Source of the DNA: Paenibacillus dendritiformis
GTDB taxonomy: Bacteria > Bacillota > Bacilli > Paenibacillales > Paenibacillaceae
DNA: 64,000 bases
Assembly: GCF_945605565.1 (NCBI RefSeq)
Contig: NZ_OX216966.1
Span: 6,378,001 to 6,442,000 of the forward strand
Direction: 5' to 3'
In this document: positions 7,757-15,325 of the stretch, one piece after another
Position numbering within the stretch: the first letter of the stretch is position 1
Layout of the letters: each line of letters opens with the position of its first letter
Program-made: the position numbers and the translations under genes
The notes under the pieces: generated by a model
What the model saw: the letters and a program-made list of their open reading frames with translations, nothing else
Databases searched by the model: none
Told to the model about the DNA's origin: nothing

Positions 7757-7787
7757 CAAGACGGTATCCTGAGCGGATACCGTCTTG
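7757..7787. repeat. 13-bp inverted repeat between convergent genes
   Basis: CAAGACGGTATCC-TGAGC-GGATACCGTCTTG is a perfect hairpin located between the end of the CvfC-like gene and the end of the ABC exporter gene. There is no T-run on either side, so it is either an unusual shared terminator or an mRNA 3' end stabiliser. Confidence 0.6.
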
Positions 7788-7822
7788 TGATCATATCCGA
7801 ACTCTACAGCCCGGGAATCAGC

Positions 7823-9667
7823 TCAATGTCCCGGCGACGGCGCCATTGCCGCTTCTTCCGGATGCTGTGTCGCATGGAACTGCGTCGTGTACAGCGAGGC
7901 ATAGCGCCCTTCCCGCTTCAGCAGCGCTTCATGCCGTCCCCGCTCCACAATCTCGCCCTCTTCCACGACGAGAATCTGGTCGGCGGAGAGGACCGTGGAC
8001 AAGCGGTGGGCGATGACGATGGTCGTCCGCCCCTGCATCAGCTCCGACAGAGCTGCCTGCACATACGCCTCCGATTCGGAGTCCAGATGGGATGTCGCCT
8101 CATCGAGAATGAGGATGCGCGGATTTTTGAGAATCGCCCGCGCGATCGCCAGCCGCTGCCGTTCCCCGCCGGAGAGACGGTGCCCCCGCTCCCCGACGAC
8201 GGTGTCATAGCCTTGCGGCAGGCCGGCAATCATATCGTGAATATAAGCCTTGCGGCAAGCCTCCTCCAGCTCGGCCTGCGTCGCGCTGTCCTTGGCGATA
8301 CGCAGGTTATCGGCCACGGTGGCATGGAACATGAACGACTCCTGGGTGACGTACGCGACCTGGGCGCGCAGCGACTCCAGCGTCACGTCCCGCACGTCAT
8401 GGCCGTCGATGGAGACCGTGCCTGAGCTCGCGTCATACAGGCGGCCGATCAGGTTGATCAGCGTCGATTTGCCGGCGCCGCTCGGCCCGACAAGGGCGAC
8501 CACTTCCCCGGGATCCGCCTGGAAGCTGATGCCGCGCAGCACCTCTCCTCCGCTGCCATAGCGGAAGGTGACATCTGAGAATTCCACCGCGCCTTGAACC
8601 GTGTCAAGCATCTTCGCATTCGGCCGGTCCGTCACCTCCGGCTCCATATCCATATATTCGAAAATGCGATGGAACACGCCCATCGCGGTCACGACCTCGA
8701 CGTGCAGATTCAGCAAGGTCCCGAAGGGCTGATACAGCCGGGACAGATAGGCCGCGAAGGCGACGATCGCGCCGATCGTCATCGGGCCGTATATGACCTG
8801 ATAACCTCCGTACATATAGATCAGCGCCGTGCCGAGCGGCCCCAGCGTCGAGACGAACATGAAGAACCAGCGTCCGGCCAGATTGAGCTTCACTTCCAGC
8901 TCTTTCACCTTGTTGTTCTGCTCCTCGAAGCGGGCTTGCAGGGCAGCTTCACGCCCGAAGATACGGGTCAGCATTGCGCCCGAGACGCCGAACACTTCCC
9001 CCAATTGCGCGGACATATCGGCCCGCACCTTCTGTGTCTCCGAGCGCAGCCGCTTGCGGTAGCCCGATACTTTGCGCACCGGAATCATCGACAACGGCAG
9101 GATGACGATCGCCATCAGCGCCAGCTTCCAGTCGAGCGTGAACAGGATGCCAATCGTCGTGCAGATGATGACGATCTGCGTGAGCGAAGAGACGGCGACA
9201 TTCGTGACGACATTCTGAATCGCGGCCACATCATCGGTCACCCGCTGGATGACCTCGCCGGAGCGGGCGGCGGTGAAGAAGCCGACCGACTGCCGCTGCA
9301 GGTTCCGGAACAATCCCTGCCGCAGATCGGACATGATATGCTGCGTAACGAGCGTATTAAGATGGCTCTGCAGCACGCCCAGCATCCCGCTTGCGATCGG
9401 CAGCACGACGAGCAGGGAAGCGCAGGTCAGCAGCAGCGCCACATCCTTGTTCGGGATGGCGATGTCGATAATGCGCTGCATGACGAGCGGCGGCATCAGG
9501 CCGATGACGGCGCCGGAGAGCGCCAGAAACACAATCCAGAAAAGCCGGAACAGATACGGTCGGAACAGCGCCCCGATCCGCTTGAAGGACACGTCTTTCA
9601 CTGAGACGCGCGGCTGGCCCTTCGCATCGCGGATTGGAACCGGGCGGTTGCCCCAGCCTTGGTACAT
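7823..9667 (-). CDS. ABC exporter, membrane domain fused to ATPase
   Basis: 614 residues with a GAGGGGGA site before the ATG. The N-terminal half holds six predicted membrane helices (first near residues 37-60, LFWIVFLALSGAVIGLMPPLV). The C-terminal ATPase has Walker A GPSGAGKST, Q-loop YVTQESFMF, signature LSGGERQRLAIARAI, Walker B ILILDEATSHLD and switch His in IVIAHRL. This is the homodimeric MsbA/BmrA-like layout for export of lipids, drugs or peptides; the substrate cannot be read from sequence. It is monocistronic and lies next to repeat block A. The C-terminus ends in a short Ala/Pro/Glu tail after FHATQHPEE. Confidence 0.88.
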   Translation of the reverse strand: MYQGWGNRPVPIRDAKGQPRVSVKDVSFKRIGALFRPYLFRLFWIVFLALSGAVIGLMPPLVMQRIIDIAIPNKDVALLLTCASLLVVLPIASGMLGVLQSHLNTLVTQHIMSDLRQGLFRNLQRQSVGFFTAARSGEVIQRVTDDVAAIQNVVTNVAVSSLTQIVIICTTIGILFTLDWKLALMAIVILPLSMIPVRKVSGYRKRLRSETQKVRADMSAQLGEVFGVSGAMLTRIFGREAALQARFEEQNNKVKELEVKLNLAGRWFFMFVSTLGPLGTALIYMYGGYQVIYGPMTIGAIVAFAAYLSRLYQPFGTLLNLHVEVVTAMGVFHRIFEYMDMEPEVTDRPNAKMLDTVQGAVEFSDVTFRYGSGGEVLRGISFQADPGEVVALVGPSGAGKSTLINLIGRLYDASSGTVSIDGHDVRDVTLESLRAQVAYVTQESFMFHATVADNLRIAKDSATQAELEEACRKAYIHDMIAGLPQGYDTVVGERGHRLSGGERQRLAIARAILKNPRILILDEATSHLDSESEAYVQAALSELMQGRTTIVIAHRLSTVLSADQILVVEEGEIVERGRHEALLKREGRYASLYTTQFHATQHPEEAAMAPSPGH

Positions 9668-9844
9668 TCAGATTCCCCCTCATTATCCGGCTTATCTCCC
9701 CGTTTACGCCAGTATATGTCTTGCCTTACACTGTCACCATTGTAGTACTGTGATGTTGATTCTATTATAATCGCAAAAAGCGGGTTAGGAAGACATTGCC
9801 CGTAGAAAAAACGAGGGTATTTCGCGTAACTCGCTGCACAGATC

Positions 9845-10043
9845 TCGAAATTCCTGCGAAATTCAGGCTGTTGAGAAAGTCCAAAGGATTTTTGGGCACT
9901 TCATCAGGACCTGTCTCTCAGTAGAAAAATTTTATCTGATCGAAGTGCCTGAAAACTGCACAATGAAATGTCTATCCGATAGGCGAAGTCCTCAAAACTG
10001 TACGGTTTCGCAAGACACGTTGATTCAGTAGGCAAAATCCTGC
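9845..10043. repeat. Repeat block A, left half
   Basis: Copies of a short palindromic motif (type CCTGCAAAACTGCAG then AATTTC) occur near 9852, 9948, 9989 and 10036, about 40-50 bases apart, with a MITE-like piece between the first two. The order and much of the sequence are shared with block B (59838-60720). The block is cut at about 10043 by the IS110-family element and resumes at about 11663. Confidence 0.65.
9863..9952. repeat. MITE-like element, internally deleted copy
   Basis: Starts with TCAGGCTGTTGAGAAAGTCC, the same left end as the full copy at 59848, shares the CTGTCTCTCAGTAGAAAAA core and ends GTGCCTGA, but the right terminal repeat and about 80 internal bases are missing. Confidence 0.6.
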
Positions 10044-10295
10044 ACAAACCCCCATGACGTCTACGACGTCACCCCCCAGAATGAAAATAGGTAGATGTAA
10101 ACTTTTAAAGTTACTGTAGATGGTAATCATGAGACTAACAAATCCAAGGACGACTGTATTATTGGGGTACGACCCTGTTGCACAAACCGTCCAATTGCGA
10201 TCGCGAGAACCGCCCAATGCACACCCAAGTGCGTGTATAAAATTTCCTTATTCAGGTCGCATGATTTGTTAGTACACATGAAAGCAGGTGCAAGC
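10044..10295 (+). ncRNA. Candidate bridge RNA region of the IS110-family element
   Basis: IS110-group elements express a structured bridge RNA from the left end. This 250-base stretch has no gene but several self-complementary parts (GACGTC-TAC-GACGTC near 10057-10071, AACTTTTAAAGTT near 10110, GCGATCGC near 10197). AAATCC at 10140-10145 equals the left side of the insertion site, and CTGTATT at 10154-10160 is complementary to AATACAG on the right side, as expected for the two guides of a target-binding loop. Fold and ends are not established. Confidence 0.4.
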
Positions 10296-11528
10296 ATGGA
10301 TGCCGTACGCGAATGCTGTTGCGGATTAGATGTCCATCAAAAAACAGTAGTTGCCTGTATCCTTTACGGGGATTTAGAATCCAAGCCCAAGAAAGTCATC
10401 GAAAGCTTTGGAACAACAACTACCGAACTACTCCGACTTCAAGATTGGCTTAACGCACATGAGTGTAAAGAAGTAGCCATGGAGAGCACAGGTGTGCTGT
10501 GGAAACCGGTATGGAATATTTTAGAGTCTAGCTGCTATTTAGTGTTGGCAAACGCTAAACAAATCAAGAATACACCAGGGCGTAAGACAGACAAGAAAGA
10601 TGCGGAGTGGATTGCACAACTTCATCGTTGTGGTCTCATTCAACCAAGCGTGGTGTTGCCGCAGCATTTGCGGGATTTACGAGATCTAACGAGGTATCGT
10701 CTGAGAATCGTGGTGACCATTGCTTCTGAGAAGAATCGTATCCATAAAATTCTTCAAGACGGAAACATCAAGCTTACGAGTTTTATGAGTGATTTGTTCG
10801 GCGTATCCGGGCGTCTGCTTCTGGAAAAGCTCATGGACGGAGAAGTACTCGTAGAAGATGACGTACGCGAACTTGTCAAAACCAAGCTAAAAACAAAAGT
10901 GCCTCAGTTAGTTGAAGCTCTGAATGGTCAGCTACGGCGACATCATCGTGTTATGATGCGTGCACACTGGAAGCACCTGCTGTTCGAGGAAGCAGAACTG
11001 CAAGAAATTGAATCATTAATCGACGAACAGCTTGAGCCTTATCGAAAAGAGATTGAGTGTTTAGACAGCATTCCCGGAATTGACAAGTCTTGCGCTTCCG
11101 CTATATTTGCAGAAATGGGGCCGGATATCGCCACGCGTTTTCCCACGGTCGAGCAATTCACCTCATGGGCAGGGGTATCTCCAGGTAATAATGAGAGCGC
11201 GGGGCGCAAGAAAAGCCGGAAATGCCTGCAAGGGAACAAGTATCTGAAACGTAGCATAACGCAAGCGGCATGGGCAAATTACAGGTCAAGGAATCGAATA
11301 GGTGAGCACTTTAGACGGATACGGAAACGACGAGGCGAAAAAACAGCAAGCGTAGCAACCGGACATCTCTTAATTAAGATCATTTATGCCATGATGAAAG
11401 AAGGAACGCCATACAAAGAAATAGACATGCAGGTACGCATGTCTAAACAAAGAACAGCTAATTTTTACGTAAAGAAACTCCAAGAGCTGGGCTTTGCACT
11501 TCAACTAACTGAAAACGAAACAAGCTAA
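10296..11528 (+). CDS. IS110-family transposase (bridge-RNA-guided DEDD recombinase type)
   Basis: 410 residues from the ATG at 10296 (weak site AGCAGGTG). The N-terminal RuvC-like DEDD domain shows CGLDVHQKTVVACI (first D), AMESTGVLWKPV (E) and TDKKDAEWIAQLH (DxxD), and the C-terminal transposase_20 domain shows LDSIPGIDKSCASAIFAEMG and the Ser-containing WAGVSPGNNESAGRKKS (helix-hairpin-helix and catalytic serine region). The length fits intact IS110 transposases, so the element may be active. It moves DNA by recombination at a site chosen by its bridge RNA. It interrupts a repeat block, in line with the preference of several IS110 members for repetitive palindromes. Confidence 0.92.
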   Translation: MDAVRECCCGLDVHQKTVVACILYGDLESKPKKVIESFGTTTTELLRLQDWLNAHECKEVAMESTGVLWKPVWNILESSCYLVLANAKQIKNTPGRKTDKKDAEWIAQLHRCGLIQPSVVLPQHLRDLRDLTRYRLRIVVTIASEKNRIHKILQDGNIKLTSFMSDLFGVSGRLLLEKLMDGEVLVEDDVRELVKTKLKTKVPQLVEALNGQLRRHHRVMMRAHWKHLLFEEAELQEIESLIDEQLEPYRKEIECLDSIPGIDKSCASAIFAEMGPDIATRFPTVEQFTSWAGVSPGNNESAGRKKSRKCLQGNKYLKRSITQAAWANYRSRNRIGEHFRRIRKRRGEKTASVATGHLLIKIIYAMMKEGTPYKEIDMQVRMSKQRTANFYVKKLQELGFALQLTENETS

Positions 11529-11662
11529 ATTTTGAAAATGATGTGATCATTTTCGGGGGGTGAGTCTTTTTTTGCTTTCTTAGAGTAATAATGGCCCGAA
11601 AAAGTTCTATTCATACATTTTGAAAGGGCTGTCGTGCTTACTTCAACGTTTTTATTTTCGTA

Positions 11663-11975
11663 TAAAATACAGCAATTCTGTAGGGGCGACTTCACCAGAA
11701 TGGGAATCCTGTAAAACTGCAGCAATTTCACCCGTTTCTCTTCAACTTATCTCAAAAGGGCCTAAAATGATGTAGCTGTGCAGCAATTCCTCGAAATGTG
11801 GACTCATTGAGCCGAAATTCCTGTAAAATAGCAGCAATTCCCTCCACACGTTAAAACGCCAGGAGATTATGATGTCTCCAGAAGGCGATGACGCTCTGAA
11901 TGCCAAGTTTCGATTAGGTAATCACCCCTCCGAAAAAAAGGGGTTTTCCAACAGCCTGATTTTTGCAGGATTGCT
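11663..11975. repeat. Repeat block A, right half
   Basis: Continues the block cut by the IS110 element: motif copies near 11661, 11708, 11768 and 11819 (for example CCTGTAAAACTGCAGCAATT), matching block B at 60109, 60159, 60218 and 60271 in order, spacing and flanking sequence (CCAGAATGGGAATCCTG; GTGGACTCATTGAGCCG; CTCCACACGTT). Confidence 0.7.
11894..11959. repeat. MITE-like element, right-end fragment
   Basis: CTGAATGCCAAGTTTCGATT... to GGGGTTTTCCAACAGCCTGA is homologous to the right part of the copy at 60383-60539. Its left half is missing, joined directly to GAAGGCGATGAC, so a deletion has removed the left end. Confidence 0.6.
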
Positions 11976-12034
11976 GCTGGGCGGAGTTGGTTGTGTTGTT
12001 TTTGCAGACTGTGCAGGACCTGTGCCCCACAAAC

Positions 12035-12063
12035 AAAAAAGAGCAGTCTGCACCGACTGCTCT
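12035..12063 (-). terminator. Terminator of the nanE-ROK-rpiR operon
   Basis: GAGCAGTC/GACTGCTC 8-bp stem followed on the minus strand by six T, 165 bases after the rpiR stop. Confidence 0.75.
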
Positions 12064-12226
12064 CCAGTAATCCATAATGGCGATCGATACAAGGAAGATA
12101 AGGGGGCCGGCAAGAGAAGCATCGCGGTCCCTTCCGTCTCGCTCCGCAGCCCGGCTTCCTTCCGTCTCGCCCCGCAGCTTCGAGGCTGTCCGCCCCACCG
12201 CTGCGCTCCCCTTATCCGCGGGCGTT

Positions 12227-13090
12227 CTACAGCAGCTTCTCAATGACGGCGTTCGCCGTGCTCTCCTTGTTGTCGATCGATTCCTGGTACGTGCGCTTGA
12301 AATACTCGACATACAGCACATCCAGCAAGTACAGCTGCGCGATCTTCGCGGACAAGGATCCGCCCTGGAGCGGGCCCTCATTCGCTCCGCAGAGGAGCGT
12401 AACATCCGAGTGCGTTGTCAGCGGAGATTTGACGAAGCGGGTGATCGAGATGATCCTGGCTCCCTTCTCCTTCGCCTTCTTCGCAACCTCGATCGTGTCC
12501 TTGGTCGAGCCCGAGTAAGAGAACATGACCGCCACGTCGCGCTCGGTCATGAGGGCGGCCGACATCATCTGAAGATGGGAGTCGAAGGAGCATTCCGTCT
12601 TCTTCGTGATGCGCATAAATTTGTTCTTCGCTTCCAGCGCGGTAATCAAGGACGTGCCCACGCCAAAAAAATGAATGCGCTCCGCCTGAACCATGTACTC
12701 GATCGCCTTCTCGATATCGTCGGCCTTGAGGAGATCGTACGTCTCGTTGATCGCATTGACATTCGTGGTCAATACTTTGGATGCCACCTGCTCGATCGTG
12801 TCGTCCATCCCGATCTGCTCGGTCAGCTGCGGAATTTCATTTTCCACCGTAATGCTGTGCGCCAATGCGATCTTGAACTCCTGATAGCCCTTGAAGTTGA
12901 GCGACTTGCAGAACCGGAAAATACTCGATTCCCCGACGTCGCAGGCATCGGCCAGATCGGTAATGGACATATAGATGACGCTTCTCGTATGCTCCAATAT
13001 ATAATCCGCTACTTTGCGCTCGGTGTTCGTGAAGGAATTATACATGGAATGAATGCGAGTCAGAATACTTACAGTGCGCAGTGCATCCAC
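12227..13090 (-). CDS. MurR/RpiR-family transcriptional regulator
   Basis: About 287 residues. The N-terminal RpiR helix-turn-helix (residues 10-85: NSFTNTERKVADYILEH ... DLADACDVGESSIFRFCKSLNFKGYQEFK) is joined to a SIS sugar-phosphate domain (about 125-265: HFFGVGTSLITALEAKNKF, MFSYSGSTKDTIEVAKKAKEKGARIISITRF). Such regulators sense phosphosugars such as N-acetylmannosamine-6-phosphate or GlcNAc-6-phosphate. It is the last gene of the nanE-kinase-regulator operon, 15 bases after the kinase, so it likely controls its own operon. The start is uncertain: the GTG at 13090 has AAGGGG directly against it with almost no spacing. Confidence 0.85.
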   Translation of the reverse strand: MDALRTVSILTRIHSMYNSFTNTERKVADYILEHTRSVIYMSITDLADACDVGESSIFRFCKSLNFKGYQEFKIALAHSITVENEIPQLTEQIGMDDTIEQVASKVLTTNVNAINETYDLLKADDIEKAIEYMVQAERIHFFGVGTSLITALEAKNKFMRITKKTECSFDSHLQMMSAALMTERDVAVMFSYSGSTKDTIEVAKKAKEKGARIISITRFVKSPLTTHSDVTLLCGANEGPLQGGSLSAKIAQLYLLDVLYVEYFKRTYQESIDNKESTANAVIEKLL

Positions 13091-13105
13091 CCCCTTAATG
13101 TCTTG

Positions 13106-13984
13106 TCACGGCAAAAGACGCGATGCGGCGCCCAACAGCCCCGCCTTGTTCCCGAGCGAAGCCTTGACGATGCGAACCCCGGCGAAGCTGTCCATAATGA
13201 ACTCCTTCGTCCGCTCTTCCGCCTGGCGGACCAGCTCGTCCCGCTCCATGACGCCGCCGCCAACCACGATGGCGGAAGGATTGAAGATGTGGACGATGGA
13301 CGCCAGCCCGGCCGCGACTTCCGTGATCCAGTCGTCAATGACGCGCCGCAGCGGCTCGTTGCCTTTATCTATTTTATCAAATAATATCCGCCCGTTGATA
13401 CATTCCGGGTCAACCTGACGCGCCAGATGAACCAAGGCGCTCGTTGAGGCGAATTTCTCGTAATACGGTTTGAATTCCGGATCGCGGCGTTCCGCCCAAG
13501 CATGCGTCAGGATATGGCCGAACTCGGCGGCCACGCCGTTCGCGCCCCGGTAAATGTCGCCATTGATGACGATCGCGCCGCCGATGCCCGTGCCGTAGGT
13601 CAGACACAGGAAGTCGGCATAGGACCGGCCGGCGCCGAAGCGCCCCTCGCCCAAGGCAGCCGCATTGACATCGTTCTCGACCCGGACCGGCTTGCCGAAC
13701 CGCTCCGTCAGCCTATCCGCGATGCGCATCCCCGTATAGCCCGGAATATTTTCATTCGCGTATACGATCACGCCCGCGTCCGCATCGACCTGACCCGCCG
13801 TGCTGACGGCAATCGCGTCATAGCCGCTGTACTCCTCCAGGTGAGCCATAAGCTTCCCGATGACATGCTCGCCGCCGCGCTTGCTCTCGGTCTCGTATTC
13901 CTGGAACCGCTCAATCCGTCCCGACTCGTCGCACAGGCCGATCTTTGTCGAAGTCCCGCCAATATCCGCCGCCACAATTTTCAT
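13106..13984 (-). CDS. nanK: ROK-family sugar kinase, probable N-acetylmannosamine kinase
   Basis: 292 residues from the ATG at 13984. ATP-binding ROK motifs: AADIGGTSTKIGLCDE at the N-terminus, AVSTAGQVDADAG (about 70), VENDVNAAALGE (about 105) and TYGTGIGGAIVINGDIYRG (about 130). Catalytic Asp is in ENDVN and the sugar-binding EFGH follows. The usual ROK zinc cluster CxCGxxGCxE after GH is absent; the segment reads GHILTHAWAERRDPEFKPYYEKFAS instead. Being between nanE and an RpiR regulator, it most likely phosphorylates ManNAc to ManNAc-6-P for NanE, but another hexose or amino sugar is possible. No transporter or sialic-acid lyase is seen nearby. Confidence 0.75.
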   Translation of the reverse strand: MKIVAADIGGTSTKIGLCDESGRIERFQEYETESKRGGEHVIGKLMAHLEEYSGYDAIAVSTAGQVDADAGVIVYANENIPGYTGMRIADRLTERFGKPVRVENDVNAAALGEGRFGAGRSYADFLCLTYGTGIGGAIVINGDIYRGANGVAAEFGHILTHAWAERRDPEFKPYYEKFASTSALVHLARQVDPECINGRILFDKIDKGNEPLRRVIDDWITEVAAGLASIVHIFNPSAIVVGGGVMERDELVRQAEERTKEFIMDSFAGVRIVKASLGNKAGLLGAASRLLP

Positions 13985-14053
13985 AACGAACGCCCTGCCC
14001 TTCTCTATGCGCTGTATAGAAAACAATCAGAACATCATGCTAGACGTTAATCT

Positions 14054-14749
14054 TCAGTCCCGCTCAATGGCCTTCACGAAGCGCTTCGTAATCTCCATCG
14101 GTCTCGTAATCGCCGAGCCGACGACGGCCGTATGCACGCCGAGTTCGAATGCCCGCTTCAGCTCCTCCGGCGTCGAGATGCCGCCTTCCGCAATGACAGG
14201 GACAGGGGAAGCGGCCGCAAGCTTCCCGAGCAGCTCGAAGTCCGGCAGCGCCTTGCCCCGGGTCGCGTCCGTATAGCCGCACAGCGTCGTGCCGATGCAG
14301 TCGAAGCCCAGCTCGATCGCCGTCATGGCCTCCTCGTATGTGGAGCAATCCGCCATGAACAATTGATCCGGATACTTCGCTTTTAACTGCGGGAACTGCT
14401 CCGCAATCGTCGTCCCGTCCGGCCGCACCCGATCCGTCGCGTCAATGGCGATAATATCGACGCCTTCGCGATAAAGCAGTCCGACTTCCCGGTCCGTCGG
14501 CGTAATGAATACGTCCGAGCCTTCGTAGTCCTGCTTGATAATGCCGATGATCGGCAGCTTCACCTGCTTCTTCATCTCCTGAATATCTTCGACGCTGTTC
14601 GCGCGGATTCCCGCCGCTCCGCCCAGGAAGGCGGCATACGCCATTCTCCCCATGATGAAAGGGCTGTGCAGCGGCTCATCAGGCAGCGCCTGGCAAGACA
14701 CGATCAGCTTCCCTTTGACTTGTTCAAATACATTGGCATTTCTGTTCAT
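14054..14749 (-). CDS. nanE: N-acetylmannosamine-6-phosphate 2-epimerase
   Basis: 231 residues from the ATG at 14749, with GTGGAGA about nine bases upstream. TIM-barrel protein with the NanE signatures [19 protein letters not shown] at the start, [54 protein letters not shown] and the phosphate-binding end [13 protein letters not shown] ... [10 protein letters not shown]. Length fits the family (about 220-235). It converts ManNAc-6-P to GlcNAc-6-P in sialic acid use or cell-wall amino sugar recycling. It is the first gene of the operon, which has a good promoter (TTTACT-N18-TATAGT) and a palindrome upstream. Confidence 0.93.
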   Translation of the reverse strand: MNRNANVFEQVKGKLIVSCQALPDEPLHSPFIMGRMAYAAFLGGAAGIRANSVEDIQEMKKQVKLPIIGIIKQDYEGSDVFITPTDREVGLLYREGVDIIAIDATDRVRPDGTTIAEQFPQLKAKYPDQLFMADCSTYEEAMTAIELGFDCIGTTLCGYTDATRGKALPDFELLGKLAAASPVPVIAEGGISTPEELKRAFELGVHTAVVGSAITRPMEITKRFVKAIERD

Positions 14750-14803
14750 CTGTATGCATCTCCACGTGTTAGTAGTGTATTTCTTCACTCTGAAGTTATC
14801 CTT

Positions 14804-14833
14804 ACTATATCACCGCTCTCGCCATACAGTAAA
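14804..14833 (-). promoter_or_regulatory. Promoter of the nanE operon
   Basis: On the minus strand TTTACT (14833-14828), 18-base spacer, TATAGT (14809-14804), 55 bases before the nanE ATG. Confidence 0.6.
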
Positions 14834-14859
14834 TTATTTTCTTTTTATATTTTGTTTTT

Positions 14860-14871
14860 GAAAAAAATTTC
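14860..14871. promoter_or_regulatory. Candidate RpiR operator
   Basis: GAAAAAAATTTC, an imperfect palindrome of the GAAA...TTTC kind bound by several RpiR regulators, lies about 27 bases upstream of the -35 box of the nanE operon. AT-rich context makes a chance match possible. Confidence 0.3.
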
Positions 14872-14939
14872 TTCCTACTACTTTACGGACTCCGGAATGG
14901 CTTTCGTCGCATTCTGCAAACTTTCGGGAACATTTGTCA

Positions 14940-14968
14940 TTGATTCCCCCGGGGGTATTCTTTATACT
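14940..14968 (+). promoter_or_regulatory. SigA-type promoter of lysP
   Basis: TTGATT (14940-14945), 17-base spacer, TATACT (14963-14968), leading into the lysine riboswitch. Confidence 0.7.
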
Positions 14969-15018
14969 TAACGAATATAACGTGCCATTGTGCACATCAT
15001 GCAAATCCTCATCCTATC

Positions 15019-15203
15019 CGAGATGAGGTAGAGGTTGCGGTTGTTAGTAGTATCTCTGCGGAGGCGGGAAGCGCCGAGGAGGCAGAGAGGAAGGAACCAC
15101 CGCCGAAGTCTGCGGGCATCTTCCGGCACGCGGGCTGGGGCTGTTGCCGAAAGGCGCAGCACTGTCATACGGGATAACCCGTCCCCGTATGGTGCGCTAT
15201 CTT
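15019..15203 (+). ncRNA. Lysine riboswitch (L box)
   Basis: The conserved L-box elements appear in order: GATGAGGTAGAGGTTGCG, TAGTAGTATC, GGAGGCGGGAAGCGCCGAGG, ACCGCCGAAG, GGCTGG...TGTTGCCGAAAGGCGCAGCA, CTGTCATACGGG and the closing GGTGCGCTATC. It sits between a good promoter and the amino-acid permease gene and is followed by a terminator, as in transcription-attenuating lysine riboswitches. It identifies the permease as a lysine transporter. Confidence 0.93.
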
Positions 15204-15232
15204 TTAAGGAAGGGTATGATGGGGACGGTCTA

Positions 15233-15266
15233 ACCGTCGGACGTGATACGCTCGAACGGTTTTTTG
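15233..15266 (+). terminator. Riboswitch-controlled terminator of lysP
   Basis: CCGTCGGACG-TGATA-CGCTCGAACGG with one bulge and one mismatch, followed by six T. It lies between the riboswitch and the lysP start and would form when lysine is bound. Confidence 0.75.
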
Positions 15267-15325
15267 TCATGTCGCCGCTCCTTCCGACCACTGTTCAATC
15301 AACAAGGAAGCGAGGGTTTTCAAGA

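Larger units (their letters stand above)
10044..11662 (+). mobile_element. IS110-family insertion element
   Basis: About 1.6 kb, bounded by comparing block A with the uninterrupted block B: sequence shared with block B stops after ATCCTGC (10037-10043) and resumes at AAATACAGC (about 11664). Boundaries are good to roughly five bases. It carries one DEDD transposase (10296-11528), a long 250-base non-coding left end and a shorter right end, with no clear terminal inverted repeats. This is the layout of the IS110 group, in which the left end encodes a bridge RNA. GC is clearly lower than in the flanking genes. Confidence 0.75.

Noticed and set aside
7757..7787. Shared intrinsic terminator of cvfC and the ABC exporter
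   Set aside because: Strong hairpin but no T-run on either strand, so it is listed only as an inverted repeat.
9735..9780. Promoter of the ABC exporter at the TATAAT near 9766
   Set aside because: A good -10-like hexamer on both strands, but no -35 at the right distance on either.
11869..12246. Plus-strand frame across repeat block A and the rpiR terminator
   Set aside because: Covers repeat and terminator sequence and runs into the rpiR gene; no ribosome binding site.
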